From Apus apus (Eukaryota; Chordata; Aves; Apodiformes; Apodidae): 64,000 nucleotides of DNA. Positions 12,696-40,500 of this stretch are shown here, one piece after another; positions within the stretch are counted from its first letter, which is position 1, and the number at the start of each line of letters is the position of its first letter. Below the pieces are notes generated by a model that did no database searches, had not been told where the DNA came from, and worked only from the letters and a program-made list of their open reading frames with translations. The stretch lies in assembly GCF_020740795.1 (NCBI RefSeq), contig NC_067312.1, positions 42,370,405-42,434,404 of the forward strand. Reading direction: 5' to 3'. The position numbers and the translations under genes were made by a program.

Positions 12696-14575
12696 AAACC
12701 CTTTCCTTTATTAAGGAAAGGTTGCAAATGAAACAAAAGACCAATAATAAAAGGAGAAACATTTGTTCAGTTGGGCTACTAAATACAACTACGCAGCAAA
12801 GACACTGTGACTGAGTAGTTTGAACAGTTAATCTGAAACACAAACTCATTTTTTTCCCTAAAGAATACATTGTCACAAATTAACACTGGGCTAGGGCCAC
12901 ACAAAGATATGGGAGAAAAGGTAGAAAAATGAAGTATTTTCCTTTACCTCCAATCTTATTCCTTTTGATCAAATTCAGTAACATTCTTAAAGGAATTAAC
13001 TCTCTTAAACCATTATTGTTCAATTAGGTCAGTTCTTATAAAAACAATAATGAAAAGACTTCTATTTTTGTTGAGATGCAAGCACAGCAAACCCAGAAAT
13101 TGCTGAGCTGCTGTGAAGCTTTGGTTGGACACTATTAATAGAGAGAGAAGCTGAAAGGCCTACATCAAACATTTTTATTTATTTTTTTAATAGAAAAAAT
13201 ATTATCAGAAAGCAATATAAGAGACAAAAATCCTTTCCTGAAAGACTCACTGAGACTGTATCTCAGAGAAAGGGCAGATCTCAGATGAAGTGGTAATGGA
13301 TGAGAGAAAAGACCTTATAAGGACTCAAAACACTCTCATTTTACAACTAATCCAGACCACAACACTTCTATATGTTTTAGGGCAAAGGCATAATCTCTTC
13401 TATCATGTCACTACCAAAAGAAATGGACTCAGCTTAGAAGTCTTTTCTAGCTGTGATGATTCTGTGATTTTGTGAATGTCCATAAGGCTGGACATCATAG
13501 AGCTTCAGGTGAGATGCAGTGAGAGGAGATCACTGGATCATATGAGGGTGAAAGTCATACTGTGTGCCTCTGAAGTCTGAGTCCCTCTGTACCCAGTCAG
13601 CTAGGACCACCAGGCAGAAAAACTGATGGTATTCTCCTTAGGTCTCAAATACTTCAGTGTCAGTAGAGATGGGTCAATATTTCACTAAGAGGTAACAAGA
13701 GAAACCAAAATGCTCCATGATATTTTTATGAGGGATTATCAAAACCTGTTCACATGACCAAGTGCCTCATGGAACACATCCCCACTAAGAACAAGAAGTA
13801 ACTACCCTGTATTTTCAAAAGAATATTGAGTAACTTATCCCTTAGTGTGTATGCTTTCTCTGCTAAGTAGCTGCCTCTCACCAGTCCAGCTACAGCTGGA
13901 ATTCAGCAATAAAGTTTTCCCTGGACTATGCCTGTGGTTTGTCAAGTACACTGGACGAAGGTCCTACATAAATGTCACTACTTATGTTAGGTGATCCCCT
14001 AAGGGAAAGATGCTATAAATGATGTCAGGAGAAAGTGTTACCACATACCTAGCAGTAGTCACATTACCATTTTATGTTCCCAGAAAAGTATTCAGCAGTC
14101 TATTCTCTTGAGTCGTTGCAACTGGGTGATGAAAAGTTACACAAGAGCAACCAAGCACACGTGTCTGTGCTCTATTATGAACATTCAGGATGCAAGAAAA
14201 TGGGCACGTTCTTGTCTTTTGATTTGCTGGTTGTTTGGTTTTAAATCTGGCAGGTACCGTCAGCCTCATGACAATTTTCTGCATAAGAAAATTCAGCCAT
14301 GCATTTGTTAAATTTCTTTTGGGTGTTCCCTACTGACCTGCTGCATTCCAGTTGGGTACCATTCCAGGTACCTAACTTTAATGGCATCAGACTTTCTTCT
14401 TTTTTTTTTTTCTATACATAAAACTGGTGTGAGGCTACACAAAACTCAGTTCACAATTTTCACGTTGTTACCATTGCACACTGCTACATTAAACAAATTC
14501 TTTGAAAAGATATGCAGTCTGGCCAACAATGATCTCTCTGGTGAACTGATATTCTTTCAGAAAGGACTATGTTTG
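12696..14575. other. Intergenic between CR1 and purine tract
   Basis: Nothing recognised except the decayed CR1 tail at 13430-13476. Confidence 0.5.
13430..13476 (+). mobile_element. Decayed CR1 3' tail
   Basis: TTAGAAGTCTTTTCTAGCTG followed by GATTCTGTGATTTTGTGA resembles the CR1 end (the AGGTCCCTTCCAACC box plus octamer repeats) with many changes. It is too short to classify further. Confidence 0.4.
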
Positions 14576-14895
<320 letters not shown>

Positions 14896-16174
14896 TTACT
14901 TGATAAAAACCAGCTTTTACAGTGATCCATCAAGCGTGTACAACATGTTCACATTCCTGCAGCAGCAGACTTGCCCAGCCTGAAGTATACAAGTACCTGC
15001 AAAAGGATCAGAAATTTCCCTTTTGCTATGCATTAAGAAAATCAATGTCTGACCTAGAAGACAAGGATGGTGAAACTTATGCATGTGTGAGAAGACTTCC
15101 TGTGTTTCATATGAAACAATTTGGCTTTTACTATCATTTTCCTCTACTCTTCCTGACATGGTAAGGGAAGGGACCCTCAGCAACCTTTGTCGTCAAGCCA
15201 TGTTTCTCACAGCAGTGCACAGTAGTAGCCAGTACAACTGACTTCACCGAGCTGTAATAATCTTGTCTTCCTCATGTGCAGCCAAAATCATCTTCCGTCT
15301 CTTTCCCTACTGTTATTCTGATCACCTTACAGCTGCAAAACCCAAGTGCTATGGACATGACCAGTGACAGATGTTGAGAAGTACCTGCCACATCTCCAAG
15401 CTCAAAAAAATCCAAATATTTTGACTTATAAAAGAAACCAGATAACCTATCTGGGCTGGTGGAGTACAAACCCAGTGAGTCTAAGTAGGCTTGAACATGC
15501 TGTATTAGGGCTTGTATTATGTGCAGTTTTCTTCTTAGCTATTGTTTTTAGGTACGCAGAGTCATAACAATTAGATCCAGGGAGAAGTGGTGGTTTTTCA
15601 GCTGCAGAGAAACACTCCAAATGAGTGCTTTCTGTTTGACAGCCCTTCTCTCCCACTCTCTTCAGCCACCTTCCTCCTCTCCGTCCCTCCTACCAAGCTT
15701 TTTTTCAAAATAAGCATTCCTTCATTCCATTACCTTTATATATTCTTTATAGATGCAGGTCAAGCACGTGGGAGGAACTGGAAGAGACGTACAGGCTATG
15801 GGTGACAATGCCCTGCTTTCACTCATACCTCTTCATAAATGTATCATGCTCCATCTTAAAAGAAGCCTGCTTTTTTCTCAGAGGTCTCTGGATTATAAAC
15901 CCACTTCAGGGCTTCCCTACACTAATGGGAGCATCTTTAATTCCAGGCTACACTGTTTTCCTCACTTGTTTTTTGTGCTAGCATTATCTTTCAGATGGAA
16001 TACCTTTTCACCCTCAATGAACAGACATTGAAGTATTATTAGACATTTGTATCTTCTCTACATCTGTTAAGATTAAAAGGATGTAGGCTTTTCTTATACG
16101 ACAAATTCTCCAACCCCTTGATTTTCCAGTCTACCTGGTAGGCCCTTCTGCCTATATCAGTCCCAATTTCAATT
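14896..16174. other. Intergenic, nothing recognised
   Basis: Several overlapping short frames of 60-90 codons, none with family features. Confidence 0.5.
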
Positions 16175-16405
16175 AAGTTTTTTGAGCTGGGTGACCAGGT
16201 TTGTACTCACTATTCAAGGCAAGGTATCACCAGTTCCTTGTATAATGGCAGCAATACTTCCCTATCTCTGCTGCAAATGCCTCTTCTGACACATCCTAGA
16301 CCAGATTTGTCTTTTTCATGGCTGTCTCACTGGTACACTGAGCTCTGCTAGGACTCCCAGCTCCTCTCCTGCTTCATCATTTCCAGCTGATGAGCACCTG
16401 TGAAA
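16175..16405 (-). mobile_element. Ancient CR1/L3-like LINE remnant
   Basis: The strings TTTTTTGAGCTGGGTGACCA, GTATTCAAGG-like ACTATTCAAGG, ACCAGTTCCTTGTATAATGG, GGACTCCCAGCTCCT and CATTTCCAGCTGATGAGC follow the order of the reverse complement of the RT C-terminal region of old CR1/L3 elements. It is strongly diverged and no frame is open. The family assignment is from memory of the repeat class, not a search. Confidence 0.5.
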
Positions 16406-19400
16406 CTTGGTAAAGCAGATGGGTCAGCTAGACAGGGGACTGCTCCTACTGGATGTCTTTATTTAGGACTGCTCAAAGGAAGAAAGAGGCATAAATTACT
16501 CTGTAAGAGCTGTCACAGCTGTTGTTACAGCCAGCCAAATCCTGTGAAGAATTTTCATTCCCATTTGCTGAGCAACCTCTAAAATCAAGACCAAGCCACA
16601 AGCAACAGCATCCCCTGAGCACTGAACACCAGCTTCAGGAAGGTTCTCAGTGGGGGAGGAAGGAATAAGAAAATAGCAGCAGAGTTATACATGACCCCAG
16701 AAAACCCTAACATTGATGTGAGTTAGAGAAGCTATTCTGGGTGTTTCTTAAAAGCCTGATTTGAAACAAGCTAATTTGCAGTGGAGGTGGGAATCTTTTT
16801 AATCTGGCAAAAAACGTGTGCACAGGTAAATGGGAGGATGACACTGACATTGCTTTGGAAAACTATTTTCATTGAAATATTGTCATCACTGTCCCCACTT
16901 AGGACATTATACTGTACAATGAGCATATTGTTTTTTTTGTATAGTATTGTTCTGCATGTTGAAGAGGAGAGAGCCAGGTAGCTACCTTCATTCTTTCAAT
17001 GTCACTATTTTTGTAAGATGGCTAGCCATGACATTATTAATAGCATAAGAGGATTCATGTTTATTTTAAAATCAATACAAATTGGACTTCATACCTAATA
17101 CATTAAAGCCATGCTGAAACACAAAGAAGTCCATTATCTTTATATGATATATTTTAGGGTATTTTTCTCCCCTTTCCAGAAGCAGACTGACAGTTTATAC
17201 TGCAGTGGTGCAACTCCCTCATTTGCACATTTTCAGTGTTTGATAAGCAGCTGAAATTCTTTATTCCTCAGAGGTCCTCCTTCTTCTTTCCCCAACAGAA
17301 AATGTCTCCCTATATTTCAATAAAGCTGTGACAAATTCTTCTAAAAAACTGATTATCTAGCCTTTAGATAATGCCTTTCATGCAGAAGAACATAAAAACG
17401 CTTTACACAGGACTCATGTAAATTACTTCACTACACACCATGTAGCAGAGCAGAGCCTGGAATCAGAAGCAGAGCAGCCCATTCCACATGGCACCTCATG
17501 GGCACGGCCCTGGGACCCAACTCATTCCTATGCACCATTTCTTGTGTCAAACATAACCTAAACTACAGTAAAAAAATCTGCACAGAATTGCTGAAATCCT
17601 CAAAATTTCCTTAGGCCATATTGGATAGACATCCAAATGCATTCAAATATACTGCCAAAAATCCATATTGCTTTCACTCAGGAAATGAGGCAACATTTTT
17701 GACCATCAATTCATGCTTTTTTAAAATGTTGATAGCGCTGTCTTAAATCTGGCTTTTAATAGCAGCCACATCACCTATCCCCATTTATAGCATTATTGTG
17801 GATTTTGCCACAGCACATTTGTGACAAAATTTTCCAAGAATAATGACAATAAAACCAAGAACAGTTACTTCTCCAAGCACTAGCATTGGGGTATTTTTTT
17901 AATTAACAGATTTGATTGAAAGGTAAAGATTAGCTTTAAATTCCTCCACCCCTTCTTTTATTTGAATATGAAAAGAAGGTGTAATACAGGGACTTACCTT
18001 GATATGACATTAGAAGACAGTTTGGGTCAATATAATTATTGAAGAAAAGCAGTTTAAAAAAAAAATAATCCTTAAATATTTGTACTTACTGATTTTACCC
18101 TTCAGATTCATTTTAGCATTCTGGGGTAATCAGCTAAGTCCAAACCACAGATGCAGAAGTAACTACTAGACAGCCCCTCCCTTACAGTGTATACTAGTCA
18201 TACAATATCCACCCCCTAAACAAGAAAAAATAATTTCTGCAACAACATTGCTGAATGTAACCATGTGAGTCAAAGTGACTCCTCAGAAGAGTTCCTTTGC
18301 ACGGGATGGCAGCTTTATGGACATGTTGTAAATGTCAGACTACACCACTTTTAATAATAAAAAAAGACACTGTAATACTGTTTCCTTGTAACCAGGACAG
18401 AAAATCATTTGGTAAGAGTAAGAACATTTATTGGTTTTGACATAAAAAATTCTTGCTGTGAGGTGGAAATGCTGTACTCCAAATACTGGAAGAAATATGA
18501 AATCTCAAGGGTTATGTTCAGTAACTCTTGGTTCAAAAGCAGACGCAGCAGGTGCATTATTTAAGAGCTTGTCAGAGATGATCTTCTACAGCACACTACT
18601 CTAGGATTAATCTGCTGCTATGCCTGTTAAGGGAACTCTCATATGGCAGAACTGGCTTGGCTGCACAAAAGGCCTATACTGCCTAACTCCCCCCAATACC
18701 GCTGTGCTCACTGCTTAATGTCCATACCAGAAAAAGTCTTCCTACTGAATGCAACTACTCCTCTGACATACCCCATCTAAGAGAAGTTCTTTGTTTGAGC
18801 TCTTCAGACTGCATTTGCTCTGAAAAAATCAGTGACATTCTTCTCAGTAGCTGTACTTGATGTTCTAAGGTGTATTTTGTATTGCTGTTCTCAGTGCTTA
18901 TTTGGTGGCACAAGGACATAGTATAATCAGAAACAGTCGCAGCCCAAGCTCCCACTTCCGATTTCCCTACTCCTACACATACAAAAACTTCTGCACATTT
19001 TATTTTTTATTTCCTCATTCTTTTAGAGCGTAAATCCTTGAGTAGAAGTTAGTCACATCAGGATTTCTGCAGCAAAGATCACAAATAAACATGCTTGTAG
19101 AAAAGGCTCAAAGAACCAAACTGTTCAAAACAAAATACTCTAATCCAAAGAAGCTGATTGGGTTCCCTATGGCTACAGCAGTGAGCTAGATTTTCAGCTG
19201 TGTAAGACATGGGAGCATCGTTGTCTTCAGCACTGATAAGCTTATTTGCGCAAAGGATCTGACCCGTGTTTCTGCAGAAGATACTCCAGACACACACAGA
19301 CCCACACAGCTACCTTCCTTCTTCTCTCACACACCCGCCAGCATTTCATGGAGAAGAAATGGTCTGTGTGTTTTGGGTGTTAGAGTGAAAAACATTCACA

Positions 19401-20578
19401 AAAGCCAATTTGAACTATTCCAGCACAGACTTAAAAATCCTTCATGCAGGAAAATCACAGCCAGTAAAATACACATTTTTCTTTCTTTTTTACATAACTG
19501 CCTCACTTAAAAAGAAATAGGATAGAAAAACTACTTTTGGCTAAGAACAAGCAGGAGAAATATAATTTAAAATGATATATTTTTAGAAAATACTGTTTTG
19601 ATGGAAAGCATTCCCCTTAAACATGTCTATACTGGCCAGCCAGAAAGGATACAAAGATTAGAAAGAAATGGCTTTCCTAACGTATCATCGCACTAAACAA
19701 CATTTGAGAACCAAAGAATAGAGAAAAAGCAATGGTTGTACCTTGAATATGGAGTATGCTGGCCACATGTTTGTGACACAAAAAACATTTGCAACAAAAA
19801 AAATTTGCACAAAATTGTGCTCTGCAGTGGTGAAAGAAACTAAAGAATGAAAAAGGAAAGTGAACCTATGTGTGTGTAACTGAAAAACAGAAAGTAGCTC
19901 TCTACCTTCTCTCACTTCCCTGAAGAGAGGGAAAAAATGGGATTATTACACATTTAACTGAAGTAATCCTGGATTAAAGCACTTAATTCGTAGACAGTTT
20001 ACAAGCCATGAATACAAACATTAATAAGAAGATATATGGCAGGCTGCTTCAAAACTATATGACTTGGCTGTCAAAACTAGCTCTGGTACAAATTCAGGAG
20101 TGTGCAATTTTTCCTTATTTTTAAAGGAAGGTTTTATTTTAGGGATTTTAGGTAATTTCTTATGCCTGAATTACTACATAAAAATGTAACATCCTCTGCA
20201 AACATTCAGTAGGTGGTTTCTCTTCTGTTAGCAAATGGGGTACACTCTAGCTTTTTAAATTTTGGAATTCCTTTGAAAATAGAAGGTGTCTCTAATATAA
20301 TAAGAGGTAAAATATATCTCTTCAGCCAAGAGTAACAATTAACAGAAAGCATCTGTATCATGTTTACTTTTATGAAACGTTATTGTACCAAACAGGACAG
20401 AATCTCCATATGAGTGAAAACTTCTGGGGGACATCTGGAAAACTCTTTACCACTAATGCTAAGGAAACTGATAGGCCTGAGGGAAACTTGCCTATACAGT
20501 CTCTTGGATCAATAAGTATACCCAGTCACTCATAGTATAGGTAAGTCACCTCATTAGCTAAAGCCTTGTGTTGGCATT

Positions 20579-20603
20579 TAAAAAAAAAAAATAAAAAAAA
20601 AAA
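20579..20603 (+). repeat. Poly-A tract with one T
   Basis: Two runs of about twelve A separated by a single T. Confidence 0.9.
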
Positions 20604-20779
20604 TTCTCAGCTTCAGACCAATCATGGGCAGTCATCATGCCAGGGCAGGCTTACATGCCTGGAATTTCCAACATGCACAATGTTGCCTTTCAGAATGGGT
20701 TGCAGCAGAAAGATTTCACACCAATTTCTCCTTGGATTTCTCCATTTTAATTTCTCCTGTTATGAATAGCAGAACTCCT

Positions 20780-20797
20780 CCCACCCCACCCCATCCC
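20780..20797 (-). promoter_or_regulatory. G-quadruplex motif on the TLE4 sense strand, downstream of the gene
   Basis: On the minus strand the sequence reads GGGATGGGGTGGGGTGGG: four G runs with loops of two, one and one base. It lies about 2.2 kb after the TLE4 stop and 630 bp past the distal ATTAAA. Tight G runs after poly(A) sites can pause polymerase; that role here is inference. Confidence 0.55.
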
Positions 20798-21426
20798 ACC
20801 TCACTCCCCTCAATAGAGTATAAAGTAATATTCCCTAGGTCAGTTTAACCTCTGGTCTTAACTCAATGGAAGCTGGGTTAAATTCTTGATCTAAAACGAA
20901 CTGTAGTTAAAAGAAGCCTTTCCATGTGCATGAACAGGTTTTAGCTCTGGATGGGTAAAATCCAGGCGTGTCGCTGCAGTGCAACAGCATTCCCCACATC
21001 CTCCTGAGCTTTGCATACTCCAGCAGGTGCAGAAGAAGGAATCATCCCCTATTTCTCTCTCTCCAAGGTACAGGACAACATAAAGCTTGGTATCGGATGA
21101 CAAACTACAGAAACTGGAGGTGGCAAACACTTATGTAACATGGCCGAAGTCTTGTGTCTGATGCCTCCAAGAGTTCAGAATCACTGCAGTCAAATAATTT
21201 GGGAACCTATAAATTCACTGATTTTGCCAACTCATTTTGTGAAACTCCACATTGTCTCTCATCAGTGAAAAAACTGCGAAGTATCTGTAAGTGGCGTGCT
21301 CTGTGACTGAATGTCTGTTGTCCTCACAGACAGCATTCTGCACACACAACTGAGATAATAACATGTGAAAAAGAATGAGAAAGGGTAAAAACGAAACAGA
21401 AAGATGAATTTTAGAAGTTACTTAAG

Positions 21427-21432
21427 TTTAAT
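21427..21432 (-). terminator. Candidate distal TLE4 polyadenylation signal ATTAAA
   Basis: TTTAAT on the plus strand reads ATTAAA on the gene strand. A GT-rich patch on the gene strand (plus-strand CACACACAACT near 21341-21351) lies about 75 bp beyond, rather far for a downstream element. Confidence 0.25.
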
Positions 21433-22539
21433 GCTTAAAAGTCTGAATGCACAAACAATAATCTACCATTAAAGAAGTACTGGTGGTCAATACAATGCAT
21501 TAGAACTATGTACAGTGACACAGTTTAGTATCAAAATCTTTCTACAATGTAGAGTATTACGAAACTGTTAATGACATCAAACACTAAGCACTTAAGACAC
21601 CATTTTTTGCTACCACATTTGGAACTTCAATGAACAGTCCATTTTAACTTGCAGCATCAATCCATTTCTAGTATGAAATTAAGTAATTTTCTACTTATAC
21701 AATAAGATTTATCTACACGGGTCTTTTGATTTTGATCCATAGCAGCAAAGGCACTGTACATCAGCAGATCCACAGACTTAAAGATTTTTTTTAAAGCATT
21801 CAAAAAAAAAGTCACAGATCATAGTTTTAACAGCAACAACAACAACATAAAAAGATAATACGTTGTCTCTGGCACAATGGCTCAGTCTGCGTCTGTTTTA
21901 GGGACATCCAATTAAGATTTGGATTGAACCACTGGCAAACAAAGTAAGTCCTTATCCCAGTGAGAATCCATTCCTTTTTGTATATCGGAATGAGTACTCT
22001 TGTGAATCCTACCTCAGAGGTCATTGCTTTTGTAGTTTGTGTACTGGTAGGCATCCATTCTTATTTCAGTGCAGTTTCCAAAGAACATATCAAATATTTT
22101 TCATAATCTCTTGTAATTGAAAAATTGCCCAAAGACACATATCCCCATTTTCAAGGAAACATTGCAAAAGTTTCCAGAAGTAACAAAGGTGATTCTTTGA
22201 GGCAACTTATTGTACTCTCTACAATATAACAAAGAGAGGAGTTTATATTAAAAAACCTAGCTTGACACCAAAATGTTTTATGCTTATCAACAGAAAAGCA
22301 TTGAGAACAAATCTGTACACAAGATGCTATATTAACATTGCAAATATATAAATTAGCACATTCTCACTTAATGTGAATTTAATTTAGATGTGAACTGAAT
22401 TTGCCATTCATCACAGGCATGTAGATTACTGGCTACAGTTTGCAATTTCCTAAGTTTCCAAGACTGTCTAAAATAGTTAAGATACAGCATCTTCCCATCA
22501 AATAATTATATTGTAGTAACACTTAGAGGTCTCATCCAG

Positions 22540-23019
22540 GAACAGGACTAAAAAATATAACAAAGTTTATTTTTTTTAAATAGAAATTACAAGTCTATTT
22601 AGTGTAATCTAACTATTTCCTGAACATCCTTCTCCAAGATCCCCAATTCGTCCACCTGTAAAAACGCAAAGTATACAATGCACCTTTCAAACTAAAGCCG
22701 GGCCAGACAGCTTTATTTAGTCAGTTCATTGTTAGAAAGCCGCCTTTAAACAAAATAAATACATTACAGATATAATACATAATTAAAAAGTCAAGTTCAC
22801 TGTTAAGTATGCTTATTCCATCTTCTTCCAAGTAGGTATCTGATAATTTGGTATCACAAGTGCTTAATGAGCATTCACAAATGAACAGCAAGTTAAGAAG
22901 GTAAAAATAAATTCCACAACTGTGATCAGCATTTAAGTTCCCAGTTAGAAAGGAAAAAAAACCAGAAAGGAACATACAGCAAAGTGCTAGGAGAAGGAGT
23001 TCTGCATTCAGATTTGTCT
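22540..23019 (-). other. TLE4: TLE4 3' UTR, proximal part (end uncertain)
   Basis: This is the sequence just past the TLE4 stop on the minus strand. AATAAA signals read on that strand at 22712-22717 and 22566-22571, and an ATTAAA at 21427-21432. The first would give a UTR of about 330 nt and the last about 1.6 kb. I cannot tell which is used; the AT-rich stretch 21430-22540 may be an extended 3' UTR. Confidence 0.5.
22712..22717 (-). terminator. Candidate TLE4 polyadenylation signal AATAAA (proximal)
   Basis: TTTATT on the plus strand reads AATAAA on the TLE4 strand, about 300 nt after the stop codon. A second copy lies at 22566-22571. No transcript evidence is available. Confidence 0.35.
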
Positions 23020-37552
<14,533 letters not shown>

Positions 37553-40500
37553 CTGCAGTCAGAAAAAAGATGAAGAAAAACATCATTAGATTCCCATTCA
37601 AAACAGTGGTTCATTTGCCACTTCAAGTTGTTCTCACAGACAGCACTTTGGGTTTTATCAGTGGCAGCTGCCCAGCAAGTGTCTTGTATTAAAAGTGCAC
37701 AATGCATTGCAAGAGCCAGACAAAAGTGATCACTTGACAGACCATAGTTGCTATCTGCAGTGTCAATGAGATGAATGTAGAGCTACTTTGCATAATTTTA
37801 TCAATACTGAGCATTGGCCTGGTTTTGACTTGTTTCCTCTATGAATATGCAGGGTTAAATTACTATTCCTAGGAGAAGGGAGGGTGTATGTATGTGTTTG
37901 CCCGTGTATATCACAAAGAACAAAGTGGCTCAAGGTAAGTCCCAATTCAGCAAATGTTTGAATGAAGATTTCTATCAAAGAAAGAAGCAAGCTTCTGGAC
38001 AGTTTCAAAGCATAAAAGAACATGGCAGAACACCTAAACCCATTTTATTTTATCATCTTTTACAATTACAGGCTGTGCCTGCAGTAGATGAGGCAATGGC
38101 TCAGTGAGTCTTGACATTCTGCAGCCTTCGCTTAGTAATGATCATTAAAGAGCATGCATAGAGGACAAGAAAGAAAGGAAGATAATATGTACTTTATGCA
38201 CAATCATCCAACAATTCTGCTCTACTCCTCTAAACAAGGTAGGCAACATTTATCAACTCCTACCATATTTCCAAAGCTTGGTGGAGCCTGCATCTTGGTG
38301 TACAAGAAAGGAAGCAATGAAAGATGCAAAGCTCCCTCTGGGATTGATTTTAGCAGCAGCAGTGGCTTTTGGCCCTAGATCAAGAAAGCATTTAAGCATG
38401 CACTAGACTTTATTTCACACTGAAGTTAATGACTGAACATACAGAAGTATGGGTATGTTCAGGCATTTGCAGAATTGGAACTGACAGAAATTAAGATGGA
38501 AGTAACTCTCAGTTGAAACCCTACTGACTATTTCCATCTTTCTGTCCTCCTTATACAAGGGGTAGATGAACCAACTATCAAAGAAGTCCTTACTGCTGGA
38601 TTTTACATCCTCCTGTTTGTCCAGAAACACTGTGTTTGGGGCTCTTCCTCCACACACTATGAACAGCTGTTGTTCTGCACAAAACTGTACAACACAGCAA
38701 TTTGGTTGTGGGGTTTTCAGTGCATAACTTGGTAGGTTTATTTTATAGCTACTACTAGGAATGCAAACCAAGAAGTTAGCATTTACATTGTGCAACTTCT
38801 GTTCCATTGCTATTACCAAATTTCTTCTTCTCCTTAACTTACTACACCATAAACTTCTGGTAAGGATTAAGAACTGCCACCCATAAAAGCTAAGCTGTAG
38901 TTGTTGCCCAAGTCAAACGAGAGAAAGTTTCTCTCTGCTGGGACACTCAGGTCCTCCTCTCTAATTCACTGAAATTTCCAGTTCTTCTCAGTAGCAGTTC
39001 AGTTTAATGAATGGTGGAATCTGCAAAAAAATCTTCCATCTTTTTGATTGGTGGATTGTTAATTACCCCCAAATAAACTGAGTGGAAGTAAAAATTATAG
39101 AACAAAGCTAGTGATGAACACAGGCCGTGCCTCTCCCATTTGCCTGCCTGCTGCTCTCACTGACAGTATAAAATAGGTAGACAAGGATTTCCCATCCTGA
39201 GCAAATACATCTTAAAATGTGTTCATTGATTTAGCTCTAAAGCAGATGATTAATCAACTGTTACAGGAAATGACACAAACTAACAATGTCACCTTTTTCT
39301 CTGAAGAAACAATGTATATTAAGACACTTGGAGACAGTAGTGGCAGTAGGCACAGAATCCCTTAAAATAAAGGTCAAGTAGAAATTCAACATTAAATGAA
39401 CTGATGGCTTTAAAAATGTATTTGTTTACTGCAACTGTATAGCATAGTCTTTTGAAAAAGATTTTAACAGTATGCTCCTATTACACTCATATTCATTTGC
39501 AATTTGGGATGCAGTAGCTTGTAATGCGCATTCAATTCACTATTTCTCAACTTCATCCTACAGAAAGCAATTTGCTTTAAATCGAAGAAAAATAATCACC
39601 AGTAAACTACAAATTAGAATGGTATGTAAAGAACTGAAGTAAACTACTGCACTTATTTAGATAGAAATACTTATTTTCAGAAATTTGAAACCATATAGTT
39701 AATTTTTTCACAATCTAGTTAGCTATGTACTATAGATACCATTTTAATCTTTGATTTCACTGCTTAATAAAGTAATAAATTAAAACTCCCTACTAGAATG
39801 ATAAAGTAGCTAATTATCACTAGCACATGAAGAATGAGCAGAACACTGGGCTTTGGAGCAAAGCACACTACTTAATGGGCTTATTGCTCCAAAAATGGAT
39901 CAGTCCCAATACTGGTAAGAAAAGCTCTTGCTGCAGTAGCTCACCTGACACTAAACGGAAAAGAGCAGTCACCCACTGACAGCAGGGAGAATTTCCCAAA
40001 CTAAAATTTGGCCTAACATTATTTTGTCTCAAGAGACAATTACTGCAGAACAAATCTAAACATTCTCTCTTTCAATTGTCCTACCCTTTTCCTTGCATGG
40101 AGCCTGTCAATCAACATCCCTGCAGCATTAGCTACTTTTCTCTTCAACATGTAATGCACCTGCCACATAAAGATCTCTGACTTCACGAGATCTCTGGTAT
40201 CGATGCTGACAGATCTAAATTTATCTCCTACACTAAGTAATAAAGATACGTCATGCACAAAGCCAGTGAGCTACGGTCTAGATCTTCCTATAGATCAAAC
40301 CATTTTCACTGTGTGAGGGACAACATTATTAATTACACCTAATTCCCACTGCTATTTGCAATAGCTTTTCAGTCTATAAACACAGTGAGAAATAACGGGG
40401 ATGTAAATATGTCCTCATGGTTTCTACTGACATTAGATTCCAATGCATAATCTTGTACCCATCCACACCTTGGTTCATGAGTGTGCAAGTCTACATTCTC

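Larger units (their letters stand above)
16406..21426. other. Intergenic, downstream of TLE4
   Basis: No gene seen. Holds a poly-A tract and the G-quadruplex motif listed separately. Confidence 0.5.
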
